This document shows positions 41,576 to 49,762 of a stretch of DNA of 64,000 nt, piece after piece. Each line of letters opens with the position of its first letter. The stretch's first letter is position 1. The stretch lies in assembly GCF_001006805.1 (NCBI RefSeq), contig NZ_LN811356.1, positions 269,314-333,313 of the forward strand. Reading direction: 5' to 3'. The translations under genes were made by a program, and so were the position numbers. The notes beneath the pieces were generated by a model. The model had not been told where the DNA came from, searched no databases, and saw nothing but the letters and a program-made list of their open reading frames with translations. This stretch comes from Microvirga massiliensis. Its GTDB lineage: Bacteria; Pseudomonadota; Alphaproteobacteria; Rhizobiales; Beijerinckiaceae.

Positions 41576-42565
41576 GTGAGCACGCTCGCACAGAAGCCAT
41601 TGTTGTTTCTCGCCGGGATGGCGGCCCTGCTGGTCGGCACGTCGCAGCCGGCCGACGCCTATACGGTCTATGTCTCGAACGAGAAGGACAACACGGTCTC
41701 AGTGATCGATGCGGATACCATGGCAGTGACCGCGACGTGGAAAGTCGGACGGCGCCCCCGCGGGATCACGATCAGCAACGACGGCAAGTGGCTCTTCATC
41801 TGCGCGAGCGACGACAACCGCGTCGACGTCGTCGATGCTGCAACCGGCAAGGTGGTGCGCAGCCTGAAGTCCGGCCCGGATCCGGAGCTGTTCGTCCTGC
41901 ATCCGGAGGGCAACCCGCTCTACATCGCCAACGAGGACGACAACATGGTCACCGTCGTCGATGTCGAGAAGAACCAGGTCATTGCGGAGGTGCCGGTCGG
42001 GGTAGAGCCGGAAGGAATGGGGATCAGCCCGGATGGCAAGATTCTGGTCAATACCTCCGAGACCACGAACATGGCCCACTTCATCGACACGGCAACGTTT
42101 CAGGCAGTCGACAACGTGCTGGTCGATGCGCGCCCGCGCTTTGCGGAGTTCTCGGCAGACGGAAAGGCGCTCTGGGTATCCGCCGAGGTGGGGGGCACGG
42201 TCAGCGTGATCGATCCGGCCGCCCGCAAGGTCGTGAAGAAGATCGAGTTCAAGATCCCGGGCGTGCCGGACGAGGCGATCCAGCCGGTAGGCGTGCGTCT
42301 CACGAAAGACGGCAAGCGCGCCTTCGTGGCGCTCGGCCCGGCGAACCGGGTCGCAGTGGTGAATGCACAAACCTACGAGATCGAGAAATACCTGCTCGTA
42401 GGGCAAAGGGTCTGGCAGCTGGCCTTCACGCCGGACCAGAAGCTGCTGTTCACCACCAATGGGACCTCGAACGACGTCTCCGTCATCGATGTCGCGAATC
42501 TCACTGTCACCAAAAGCATCCCCGTCGGACGATACCCGTGGGGCGTGGTTGTTTCGCCGAATTAA
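41576..42565 (+). CDS. PQQ-catabolism-associated YVTN beta-propeller protein (LutB position)
   Basis: 329 residues from a GTG at 41576 (GAGAGG upstream). Signal peptide to about ADA (residue 28). Seven or so propeller repeats carry NTVSVIDADT, NRVDVVDAATGKVV, NMVTVVDVE, GTVSVIDPAARKVV and NDVSVIDVAN. The family accompanies quinoprotein ABC systems. The acidic loops (DDN, EDDN) could hold metal ions, which would suit a lanthanide-handling periplasmic protein, but this is inference. Confidence 0.82.
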   Translation: MSTLAQKPLLFLAGMAALLVGTSQPADAYTVYVSNEKDNTVSVIDADTMAVTATWKVGRRPRGITISNDGKWLFICASDDNRVDVVDAATGKVVRSLKSGPDPELFVLHPEGNPLYIANEDDNMVTVVDVEKNQVIAEVPVGVEPEGMGISPDGKILVNTSETTNMAHFIDTATFQAVDNVLVDARPRFAEFSADGKALWVSAEVGGTVSVIDPAARKVVKKIEFKIPGVPDEAIQPVGVRLTKDGKRAFVALGPANRVAVVNAQTYEIEKYLLVGQRVWQLAFTPDQKLLFTTNGTSNDVSVIDVANLTVTKSIPVGRYPWGVVVSPN

Positions 42566-42593
42566 GAAATCATTGAAGAGGAGGACATTCACC

Positions 42594-43022
42594 ATGCGTC
42601 TTGTCGGTCTCGCGATTGCGGCAGCCGTCCTGGGTTTCGCCGCTCCGGCGGCGGCCACGGATCTCGTCAGGGGAAGGACCGACCTGCCGGAACTCGTCCT
42701 CGGGAACGACGAGGGCAATGATTTCGCGGTGTCGCAGAAGGACATCGAGCTCGAATCGGGTAAGTCCTACCGGCTGTCCATCACGGCCAAAGGCGAAAAG
42801 GAATACAAATTCTTCGCGCCCGAGTTCTTCCGTAACACCTGGATCAACCAGATCGTGATCAACCATCTCGAGATCCACATGCAGGGCCCGCCGCACCACC
42901 TCGAGTTCGACGACACCGGAACCATCCATCTCGAGTTCGTCATGGTCCGGCCCGGCGAATACCCCTGGTACATCCAGGGTATGGAAAGCCGCGGCATGAC
43001 CGGACGCTTCATCGTCAAGTGA
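42594..43022 (+). CDS. Cupredoxin-like exported protein in the lut-like operon
   Basis: 142 residues; signal peptide to about AAAT (residue 20), GAGGAGG before the ATG. The beta-sandwich pattern with C-terminal MVRPGEYPWYIQGMESRGM then TGRFIVK is cupredoxin-like. The usual Cys and His copper ligands in that last loop are missing, while acidic residues, HHLEFDD and a Met pair are present. It may bind another metal or none. It occupies the LutC place in the gene order I recall for Methylorubrum. Confidence 0.7.
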   Translation: MRLVGLAIAAAVLGFAAPAAATDLVRGRTDLPELVLGNDEGNDFAVSQKDIELESGKSYRLSITAKGEKEYKFFAPEFFRNTWINQIVINHLEIHMQGPPHHLEFDDTGTIHLEFVMVRPGEYPWYIQGMESRGMTGRFIVK

Positions 43023-43040
43023 GCCGGGCCCGAGAAGATC

Positions 43041-43288
43041 ATGATTCGGACGGTATTGTTCTGTCTTCCGGCTGTCGTATTATTCGCTTCCCCGTCGCTG
43101 GCCGATAATCGGACGGAGTGCCGGGCGGGGATCGAGATGATCCGATCCGAGATCGCCAAGAAGCCCGACGAGGCAACCTGACGGAGCTGCGGACCGCCTT
43201 GCGGGTGGCCGAGCGCGAGGACAAAGAGGCCGAGTACGACGAATGCCTCGACGCGATCAAGGACACCCGGAAGGCGCTCGGCCGTTGA
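43041..43288 (+). pseudogene. Small exported protein, frameshifted (LutD position)
   Basis: The frame opens with a signal peptide (VLFCLPAVVLFASPSLA) and one cysteine (TECRAGIEM) but stops after 46 residues at TGA 43179-43181. The next frame continues smoothly from 43178 (LTELRTALRVAEREDKEAEY, then DECLDAIKDTRKALGR) to a stop at 43286. Adding one G to the GG at 43172-43173 restores a single protein of about 82 residues with two cysteines. Either a recent frameshift or a sequence error. The downstream ATPase gene starts in its stop codon. Confidence 0.7.
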
Positions 43289-44040
43289 ACGGCGCCATCG
43301 CAACGCCGGCACTCAGCGTTCGCGACGTAAGCCACCGCTTCGGGTCGCGTGATGCCCTGCAGCACGTGTCCCTCGAAGTTGCACAGGGGGCTTTCGTCGC
43401 GCTCCTCGGGCCAAACGGTGCCGGGAAAACGACTCTTTTCTCAATCGTGACGCGGCTCTATCACACCCGTCACGGCGAGGTCCGGATCTTCGGCCGCGAC
43501 ATGCAGCGCGAGCCCTCCCGGGCCCTTGCGGATCTGGGCGTCGTCTTCCAGAGCCGAACTCTCGACACCGATCTGACGATCCGCCAGAACCTCCATTATC
43601 ACGCCGCGCTGCATGGCATGCCGCGGCGAGCGGCGGATCACCGTATCCAGGAACTTCTGGCGAGAGTCGGCCTCCTGGACCGGGTCGACGAGAAGGTTCG
43701 GACCCTGTCGGGCGGGCAGTCGCGCCGGGTCGAGATCGCCCGGTCCCTCATCCATGGGCCGCGGCTCCTGCTGCTGGACGAGCCGACGGTCGGCCTCGAC
43801 CTCAAATCGCGCTCCGACATCGTCGCCATCGTGCGGGCGCTCGTGCGCGACGAGGGCCTTTCGGTGCTTTGGGCAACCCATATCTTCGACGAAGTCGAGT
43901 CGGACGATCCCGTGGTGGTGCTCCATCTGGGCCGCGTCATCGCGCGCGGCCCGGCGCGAGAGATCGCGTTACCCGAAGGGTCGCTGGAGGCCACGTTCCG
44001 AAAATTGACCGCAGCTCCCCTGATGGGAGAGACGGCGTGA
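43285..44040 (+). CDS. lutE: Quinoprotein-associated ABC ATPase, LutE-like
   Basis: 251 residues from a TTG at 43285 overlapping the previous stop (TTGA), with GGAAGG upstream; an ATG at 43243 is the alternative. Walker A GPNGAGKTTLFS, Q-loop VFQSRTLDTDLT, signature LSGGQSRRVEIARSL, Walker B LLLLDEPTVGLD and switch histidine (WATHIFDEVE). It belongs to the PQQ-dehydrogenase-linked ABC subfamily (PedB/LutE) and powers the putative lanthanide transporter. Confidence 0.87.
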   Translation: MNGAIATPALSVRDVSHRFGSRDALQHVSLEVAQGAFVALLGPNGAGKTTLFSIVTRLYHTRHGEVRIFGRDMQREPSRALADLGVVFQSRTLDTDLTIRQNLHYHAALHGMPRRAADHRIQELLARVGLLDRVDEKVRTLSGGQSRRVEIARSLIHGPRLLLLDEPTVGLDLKSRSDIVAIVRALVRDEGLSVLWATHIFDEVESDDPVVVLHLGRVIARGPAREIALPEGSLEATFRKLTAAPLMGETA

Positions 44041-44137
44041 CGGGCCTCGATACCTTCGGGCAGCCGGGCTCGGTGTCGCACGCGACCGGTCCCGTGGCCT
44101 CCGGATGGGTCGGCGATCCGATTTCGGGAGAAAGGAC

Positions 44138-44989
44138 ATGACGAGCACGGCCGTTCCACTCGAGCGGCGACTGGGCCTGAAGGGCTACGCGATCTGTTTC
44201 GGAGGTATCGCACGTCGCGAGCTTCTGCGCTTCGTCAATCAAAAAGAGCGCTTCTTTTCCGCTCTGGTCCGCCCGCTGGTCTGGCTGTTCATCTTCGCGG
44301 CCGGGTTCCGGAACGTGCTCGGCGTGTCGATCATCCCGCCTTACGAGACCTATGTACTCTACGAGGTCTACGTAACACCGGGCCTCGCCGCGATGATCCA
44401 GCTCTTCAACGGCATGCAATCCTCGCTGTCCATGGTCTATGACCGCGAGGTCGGCTCTATGCGGGTGCTCCTCACGAGCCCTTATCCGCGATGGTCTCTT
44501 CTCCTTGCGAAGCTCGCGGCAGGCGTCCTCGTCTCCCTCGTGCAGGTCTATGTCTTTCTCCTGATCGCGCGTTTCTGGGAGGTGGACGTTCCGACCATTG
44601 GCTACCTTGCCGCGCTGCCTGCCTTCCTGATGGCCGGGCTCATGCTCGGGGCGATCGGTCTCTTCCTGTCGTCACTCGTGCGGCAGCTCGAGAATTTCGC
44701 GAGCGTCATGAATTTCGTGATCTTCCCGATGTTCTTCGCCTCCTCGGCGCTCTATCCGCTCTGGCGCATTCGCGAGTCGAGCGAGGCTCTCTATCTCGTC
44801 TGCCTCGCCAATCCGTTCACCCATGCCGTCGAGCTCATCCGACACGCGCTGTATGGCAAGTTCGAGCCGACTGCCTTTGCCGTTGTTTCTGCTGTCACGA
44901 TCATTTTCTTCCTGCTGGCCGTGCTGGCCTATGATCCCGGGCGCGGGATCATGGCGCGCCGCGGCGGGCCTCCCGGAGAAGCTGCATGA
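44138..44989 (+). CDS. lutF: Quinoprotein-associated ABC-2 type permease, LutF-like
   Basis: 283 residues, ABC-2 fold with six predicted membrane helices; the characteristic MVYDREVGSMRVLLTSPYPR cytoplasmic loop is near residues 99-118 and LENFASVMNFVIFPMFFASS near 188-207. Same family as PedC/LutF. AAAGGAC precedes the ATG at 44138. It overlaps the following exported-protein gene by 4 bases. ABC-2 permeases are mostly exporters, so the transport direction is an open question. Confidence 0.87.
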   Translation: MTSTAVPLERRLGLKGYAICFGGIARRELLRFVNQKERFFSALVRPLVWLFIFAAGFRNVLGVSIIPPYETYVLYEVYVTPGLAAMIQLFNGMQSSLSMVYDREVGSMRVLLTSPYPRWSLLLAKLAAGVLVSLVQVYVFLLIARFWEVDVPTIGYLAALPAFLMAGLMLGAIGLFLSSLVRQLENFASVMNFVIFPMFFASSALYPLWRIRESSEALYLVCLANPFTHAVELIRHALYGKFEPTAFAVVSAVTIIFFLLAVLAYDPGRGIMARRGGPPGEAA

Positions 44990-45594
44990 ACCGTTCAGTC
45001 TTTGCCTTCGCCATCCTCGCGCTTTTCTCGATCAGCGAAGCACGCGCGCAACCGAAGCCCGATCCCGACTGGCCCTGCGTGCAACGCAAGGTTCCGACTC
45101 TTGCAGCCGGTACGGTCTGGTCCGGGCCGAGTCTCGACGAGGCAGGCCCTTGGGGCTCGGACTTCGAAGCCGCAGCGCTGGCTCAGAAGCTCGCCTCCCG
45201 ACGAACCCCCATGAGCGAAGTCGACCAGCTTGTGGAGGATTTCGCGAAATCAGCCGGCGACGAGAAGGAGAAACGCCTGACGCGGGTCTTCGCGGGCGTC
45301 CTCGAGCTCATCAACACCGAGCGGTCCCGTGTCATGGCCGGAATCGAGCGCTATGCTCGTGGCCAGCGCCAGCTGGCGGAGCGGATTCGCGACGAGGCGG
45401 ATCAGATCAGTGCCGTGCATGATGCACCCGAAAAAGAGGTGCCCAAGGAACTCGCGGAGGTCGAGAACCGCTTCACATGGGACAAGCGCATCTTCGAGGA
45501 ACGGACCCAGGCCCTCGAATATGTGTGCGAGACGCCGGTCCTCCTGGAGCAGCGCCTGTTCGAGATCGGCCGGGTGATTCAGTCGAAGCTTTGA
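44986..45594 (+). CDS. Exported helical protein ending the lut-like operon (LutG position)
   Basis: 202 residues with a signal peptide (cleavage near ARAQ, residue 22). The mature protein has one N-terminal cysteine (WPCVQRKV), a predicted long helical stretch rich in Glu, Arg and Lys (about 95-165) and a cysteine in YVCETPVLLEQRL. ATGA-coupled to the permease. It may be a periplasmic partner of the transporter; no family function is known to me. Confidence 0.72.
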   Translation: MNRSVFAFAILALFSISEARAQPKPDPDWPCVQRKVPTLAAGTVWSGPSLDEAGPWGSDFEAAALAQKLASRRTPMSEVDQLVEDFAKSAGDEKEKRLTRVFAGVLELINTERSRVMAGIERYARGQRQLAERIRDEADQISAVHDAPEKEVPKELAEVENRFTWDKRIFEERTQALEYVCETPVLLEQRLFEIGRVIQSKL

Positions 45595-45901
45595 CGGGCA
45601 AGTTCGGAGTCCGCGTCGTCGTTCACGACGACCGCACGCCCAAGATCCATGCGCGCCGCGGGCGTGATGCACTGCCCGTCCCACCGCACTGCCGTCTTTG
45701 CGAGCCGGAGGCGAAGCAATCTACCCGTCGACGGATGTGCTCCTGAATCGCTTCATTCCGTTCGCAATGACGAAGTGGACTCGTGACAAGCTGGATGACT
45801 GCGACTCGCAGGGACGCAGTGGATCGCCACCTATACCCATCTTCCTCTCGCCAGGGGGGGTATGACGTTCTACACGTGGTCCGAACACCTGGAGAGAGGG
45901 C
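45595..45901. other. Intergenic region holding one palindromic repeat
   Basis: It follows the lut-like operon and precedes DUF3422. The only clear structure is the 81-base repeat at 45692-45772. GAGAGGGC just before 45902 is the ribosome binding site of the next gene. Confidence 0.5.
45692..45772 (+). repeat. Palindromic (REP-like) repeat, third copy
   Basis: It matches the reverse complement of 35511-35589 almost base for base through CCGTC(T/C)TTGCGAGCCGGA, GGCGAAGCAATCTACCCGTC and GACGGATGTGCTCCTG, then ends in GCAATGACG like the other copy. The flank GCACTGCCCGTCCCAC is also shared with the repeat cluster at 35.8 kb. These are probably non-autonomous palindromic elements dispersed in this genome. 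Confidence 0.8.
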
Positions 45902-47185
45902 GTGAGCAGCGAGATTTTGGAACATTCACTTCGGCCCCGTGTCATGGCCGAATTGCATGCGAGGCCATTTTCGCCAGTCACGACACCGAAGCGCATTCTC
46001 CATTATGCGTTCGCGACCGATGCCAAGTCGGCGGCCAATGACCGTCAGGCACTTTCGGCATTCTGCATCGAGCGCGGGCTTAGCGGCCCGGAAGCGGACA
46101 CGAAGCAGGCCCGAATCGTTCTGCCCGAGGCCGTGCTCCGCTGGGAGAGCCACACCGAGTTTACCACCTATACATGGGAGTTCGCGAGCGAAGACCCGCT
46201 CCCGCAACCATTCGAACCGGCTGCGGATCGCCTCTCCGGGGTCATGAGGCTTGTCCCGCAGCCGGGTCCGCTTCTCGTCGCGATCGACCTGCATCTGGTG
46301 CCGGAATCGTCGGCGCCGGCCGGAGCACAGGCCTGCTTCGGCGACAAGGTCGTCGCGCTCTCGGAAGTCGAGAACGGCGCTGCGATCGTAGCCACTGATT
46401 TCAAGGCGAATCGAAACGGATTCGTGCGCGTCCTCGTGATCGATCGCGGTCTCACGCCCGGGCCCGCCGGCGCCCTCATCCAGCGCCTGCTCGAAATCGA
46501 AACCTATCGAACGCTCGCACTGATGGGATTGCCGGAAGCCCAGGAGCTGGCGCCGGTCATTCGGCGCATCGAGATCGAGCTTCCGCAACTGCTCGACGAG
46601 ATGCAGCGGAGCGAAGGGTTCGATGCCAATCACCGCTTGCTCGATCGCCTCACGGCGCTCGCGGCGCAACTCGAGGCGGGCGCCGCAAAAAGCCTCTATC
46701 GTTTTGGGGCGACACGCGCCTATGAGGAGCTCGTCGGCCTGAGGCTTCAGTCGATCGGCGAGCGCCCCATTCCGGGCTGGTCGACCTGGTCGGGCTTTCT
46801 CTCGCGACGCCTCAATCCGGCCATGAGGACTTGCGCTTCGACGGAGGAGCGGCAGGCCAATCTGTCGCGAAAGCTCGCCCGTGCCGCGCAGTTGCTGCGC
46901 ACGCGCGTGAACATCGATCTCGAGCGCCAGAACCGCGATCTTCTGCAGGCCATGAACAAGCGTGCTCACCTGCAGCTTCGTTTGCAGCAGACCGTGGAGG
47001 GCCTCTCGGTTGCGGCGATCTCCTATTATCTTGCGAGCCTCGCTCACCTCGTTTTCGAGGGAGCGCACGCCGCGGGGTTCCACATCGACCCCAATGTCGC
47101 AACGGCAGTCGTCGTGCCGGTCGCGCTCGTGATCGTGGCGGCCACCGTTCGACGGATCCGGCGATCACACTCGCTCAGCGAATGA
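45902..47185 (+). CDS. DUF3422 family membrane protein
   Basis: 427 residues from a GTG at 45902. The N-terminus (RPRVMAELHARPFSPVTTPK) and ESHTEFTTYTWEF are typical of DUF3422. The C-terminal part has a coiled coil and then two membrane helices (about 372-390 and 400-420), so it is an inner-membrane anchored protein with a large cytoplasmic domain. Function is unknown. It is convergent with dmrA. Confidence 0.85.
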   Translation: MSSEILEHSLRPRVMAELHARPFSPVTTPKRILHYAFATDAKSAANDRQALSAFCIERGLSGPEADTKQARIVLPEAVLRWESHTEFTTYTWEFASEDPLPQPFEPAADRLSGVMRLVPQPGPLLVAIDLHLVPESSAPAGAQACFGDKVVALSEVENGAAIVATDFKANRNGFVRVLVIDRGLTPGPAGALIQRLLEIETYRTLALMGLPEAQELAPVIRRIEIELPQLLDEMQRSEGFDANHRLLDRLTALAAQLEAGAAKSLYRFGATRAYEELVGLRLQSIGERPIPGWSTWSGFLSRRLNPAMRTCASTEERQANLSRKLARAAQLLRTRVNIDLERQNRDLLQAMNKRAHLQLRLQQTVEGLSVAAISYYLASLAHLVFEGAHAAGFHIDPNVATAVVVPVALVIVAATVRRIRRSHSLSE

Positions 47186-47214
47186 CGAGCGATGGATCCG
47201 AGCAGGAAGCGGCA

Positions 47215-47619
47215 TCATGCCGAATGCGCCAGGGTGATCCAGTTCGGGTCGAAATAGCGGTCCGCCTCGCCGTCATAGGGGAGGCGGGTGATGTCCCAAT
47301 GACGGATGAGATGGGCATAGGCCGCCCATACGGGCGGGCCGCCCCCGATGAAGATGACGCGCCCGGGAAACCGGGCGATGACTTCCTCGGGCTGCATCCA
47401 GGACCGGATCTCGTGAATCGTGCGGTCGTGATAGACGAAGTCCGGGATCGATTCCTTCGTGCGTGGGCCGCTCAGGAGGACGTGGCCGCGCGTGACATCG
47501 AAGAAGCGCTGCACGTCCGCAACATATTCCGGATCCGTGTTGCCTTCCCAGGGCAATCTGCCGTTCAGGCCAAGCTGGCCATGCTGGCCGATTGCGAGCA
47601 TCGCACGAACGTCTGCCAT
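47215..47619 (-). CDS. dmrA: Dihydromethanopterin reductase DmrA (DHFR-like)
   Basis: 134 residues with a dihydrofolate reductase-like core: RAMLAIGQHGQLGLNGRLPW near the start, VLLSGPRTKESIPD, and VIFIGGGPPVWAAYAHLI (nucleotide-binding GGG). It is shorter and divergent from FolA, matching the DmrA type that makes H4MPT from dihydromethanopterin. I chose the ATG at 47619 because GGGAG lies 8 bases upstream; GTG at 47628 overlaps that site. The nearest C1 genes are about 2 kb away. Confidence 0.88.
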   Translation of the reverse strand: MADVRAMLAIGQHGQLGLNGRLPWEGNTDPEYVADVQRFFDVTRGHVLLSGPRTKESIPDFVYHDRTIHEIRSWMQPEEVIARFPGRVIFIGGGPPVWAAYAHLIRHWDITRLPYDGEADRYFDPNWITLAHSA

Positions 47620-47752
47620 GGCCGCCACTCCCGCCTGTTGCTGTCACGCCCGAGCACGCGATCACGTGCAGTTCCCTAAAGAACTCACGCGCGCACCTGA
47701 TTGTTTCGTGGTGGCGGAGGCGCAGCGACCCCAAGGGCCTCGCAAGGCTCTC

Positions 47753-48220
47753 TTACTTGGCCGAAGTCGCCCGCCACGCCTCGTAGAGATCCGCTTCTCC
47801 CTCGGGACGGACCGGGACATAGTCGATCTTCATCGACTGCTCCGAAAACGGCTTCGCGAGCTCCGCATAGATGGCGGCGGTCGACAGGCCATAGGGCTCG
47901 CCGTCCTGGTTGGAATAGGCGTAGGCCACCTCGCGCACTCCCGCTATGCGCATTGTTGCCAGACACATCGGGCAGGGATTTCCGCTCGCATAGACCGCAC
48001 ATCCATCGAGACGCAGCGTTCCGAGCGCCTGGCCTGCGGCGCGGATCGCCAGGAGTTCGGCGTGCGCCGTCGGATCGTTGGTCCTGTGCATCTCGTTGAC
48101 ACCACGGGCGATGACCTCGCCGTCCCGGACCACGACGGCGCCAAACGGCCGCCCGCCCTCACGGATATTATCACGCGCAAGCGCGATGGCTTCGCACAGA
48201 AAGCGTTCCGTCGATGACAC
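47753..48220 (-). CDS. Nucleoside/guanine deaminase-like zinc enzyme
   Basis: 155 residues of the cytidine deaminase-like fold. Zinc site HAE at 53-55 and PCPMC at 82-86. The order and C-terminal NQDGEPYGLSTAAIYAELAK resemble guanine deaminases and related nucleoside deaminases rather than tRNA adenosine deaminase. No purine catabolism genes are next to it, so the substrate is uncertain. Confidence 0.85.
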   Translation of the reverse strand: MSSTERFLCEAIALARDNIREGGRPFGAVVVRDGEVIARGVNEMHRTNDPTAHAELLAIRAAGQALGTLRLDGCAVYASGNPCPMCLATMRIAGVREVAYAYSNQDGEPYGLSTAAIYAELAKPFSEQSMKIDYVPVRPEGEADLYEAWRATSAK

Positions 48221-48232
48221 TGCATCCTCCTT

Positions 48233-48922
48233 TCATCGGGCTCCGGCCGCCGCCAGAAGCCGTTCGATCTCTCGATAGCCGCGTCTGCGCGCGTGCTCGA
48301 TCGGCGTTATACCGTCTTTGTCGGCCAGATCGACGTTGGCTCCGGCTTCGATCAGAAGACGCACGATCTCGACATGTCGCGGCCCGCCGTCGCTCAGGAT
48401 GATTGCTTCGAGCAAGGCGGTCCATCCGAGCTTGTTGACGTGATCGACATCGATGCCGGCCGCGATCAGCATCTGCACGGTTTCCACATGTCCCCGCTCG
48501 GAGGCCGGAATGAGTGCCGTTCCGCCGAACCGGTTCGTGCTCTTCAGGTCGGCGCCATGGGCGAGCGTGAGCCGCAGGATGTCGAGATAACCTCTGGCAC
48601 CAGCGAGGAGATACGGGCTGTCGTCGATCGAATCCTTAGCGTTCACGTCGGCGCCCGCTTCGATCAACACCCTGGCGGTCTCGATTCGGTTATTCTGAAC
48701 CGCTGCCATGAGCGGTGTGCGCCGGCGGTCGTCGCGAACGTCGATTGCCGCGCCCTCGCGCAGTGCATGCTTCACCGCCTCGACGTCGCCCTTTTCCGCG
48801 GCAACCATGAGTTGCCGGTCCAGAGGCGAGGGAATCGCGGGTTGGGCTTCTGATGACAGGTTCATGATCATCGCTCCGAACAGGGCGGCAGAAGCCACCA
48901 TCTGTCTCACCCATCCACCCAT
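48233..48922 (-). CDS. Exported ankyrin-repeat protein
   Basis: 229 residues. A signal peptide (to about SEAQ, residue 27) is followed by six ankyrin repeats, e.g. RRTPLMAAVQNNRIETARVL, IEAGADVNAKDS and GITPIEHARRRGYREIERLL. Ankyrin repeats bind proteins; a periplasmic location suggests a protective or scaffold role. It starts leftward and ends 12 bases before the deaminase gene, so the two may share a transcript. Confidence 0.85.
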   Translation of the reverse strand: MGGWVRQMVASAALFGAMIMNLSSEAQPAIPSPLDRQLMVAAEKGDVEAVKHALREGAAIDVRDDRRRTPLMAAVQNNRIETARVLIEAGADVNAKDSIDDSPYLLAGARGYLDILRLTLAHGADLKSTNRFGGTALIPASERGHVETVQMLIAAGIDVDHVNKLGWTALLEAIILSDGGPRHVEIVRLLIEAGANVDLADKDGITPIEHARRRGYREIERLLAAAGAR

Positions 48923-49204
48923 GACGAAAACCTGTAGCGCCCGCTATAGGAATAGGCAGGCCATGAGCGGTCAAGGTCAAGCCACGTCCCTTGTGCTCGG
49001 ATGCGAAACGAGGCCGGGAAAGGATGAGTAAGTTCGGAGAGTGCGGCAGCTCTGATGCTGGGGGAATGCAGCCTCCCGACCCTGATGCCTATACCATCTG
49101 GCGTGATTGTCAGGCCAAATCGACCTCGCTATAGCTCGGGCCAACAAGAGGCGGACCGTCCAGCCGGGCAGGTTCGCGCCTTTCGGGGGTTGAAAAGGCT
49201 ACTC

Positions 49205-49762
49205 ATGCCCGCTCCGGCAGCTGACACGCGTGACAGCGAGGTGGCGCATCTGGATGTTCCCCTCGAACGGGATGTTTTCCTGCGGACGCTTCTGCGCGAG
49301 CTCGCCGGCACCCTTCAGGACGTGGTCGGCCTCGATGAAGCTTCGGGCTATATCAGCGTCGTAGGTGGCGCGATCGGCGAGCAGATCGATCACGATTATC
49401 GCCATGCCTTGGCCGTGGACCGGCTCACCCGCGAACAGGTCGCCGATGTTCTGGTCGACCTGAAGCGCCGGATTCGGGGCGATTTCTTCATCCTGGAGGA
49501 AACCGAAGACCGAATCGTCTTCGGGAACCGGGCCTGTCCGTTCGGGGATCGGGTTCGCGACCGCCCGTCCTTGTGCATGATGACCTCGAACGTCTTCGGC
49601 TATATCGCAGCCCAGAACCTTGGCTATGCGGGCGTCGAACTGGAGCGCACGATCGCTCAGGGACACCCGGATTGTCGCGTCGTTGTCCATCTCCGTCCGG
49701 CGCCCGATGCTGAACCGAACACCCGGGAGTATTTCCGGCGCGACGATGACGCTCAGCGCTGA
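49205..49762 (+). CDS. Methanogen output domain-containing signalling protein
   Basis: 185 residues. The core from LERDVFLRTLLRELAGTLQD to a C-terminal VHLRP strand with NRACPFGDRV and LCMMTSNVFGYIAA resembles the 'methanogen output domain 1' family, in which two cysteines (in ACPFG and LCMM) and a histidine may hold a metal or ligand. It overlaps the histidine kinase gene by 17 bases and is probably its sensory partner. The 282 bases upstream hold no recognised gene. Confidence 0.7.
   Translation: MPAPAADTRDSEVAHLDVPLERDVFLRTLLRELAGTLQDVVGLDEASGYISVVGGAIGEQIDHDYRHALAVDRLTREQVADVLVDLKRRIRGDFFILEETEDRIVFGNRACPFGDRVRDRPSLCMMTSNVFGYIAAQNLGYAGVELERTIAQGHPDCRVVVHLRPAPDAEPNTREYFRRDDDAQR

Noticed and set aside
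41699..42745. A 348-residue open frame on the minus strand
   Set aside because: Complement of the YVTN propeller gene; repeats there create a long but meaningless opposite frame.
45926..47083. A 385-residue open frame on the minus strand
   Set aside because: Complement of the DUF3422 gene, which has the correct start, membrane helices and family motifs.
47215..47619. Dihydrofolate reductase FolA
   Set aside because: Too short and divergent, with the DmrA-type sequence; the H4MPT context favours dihydromethanopterin reductase.
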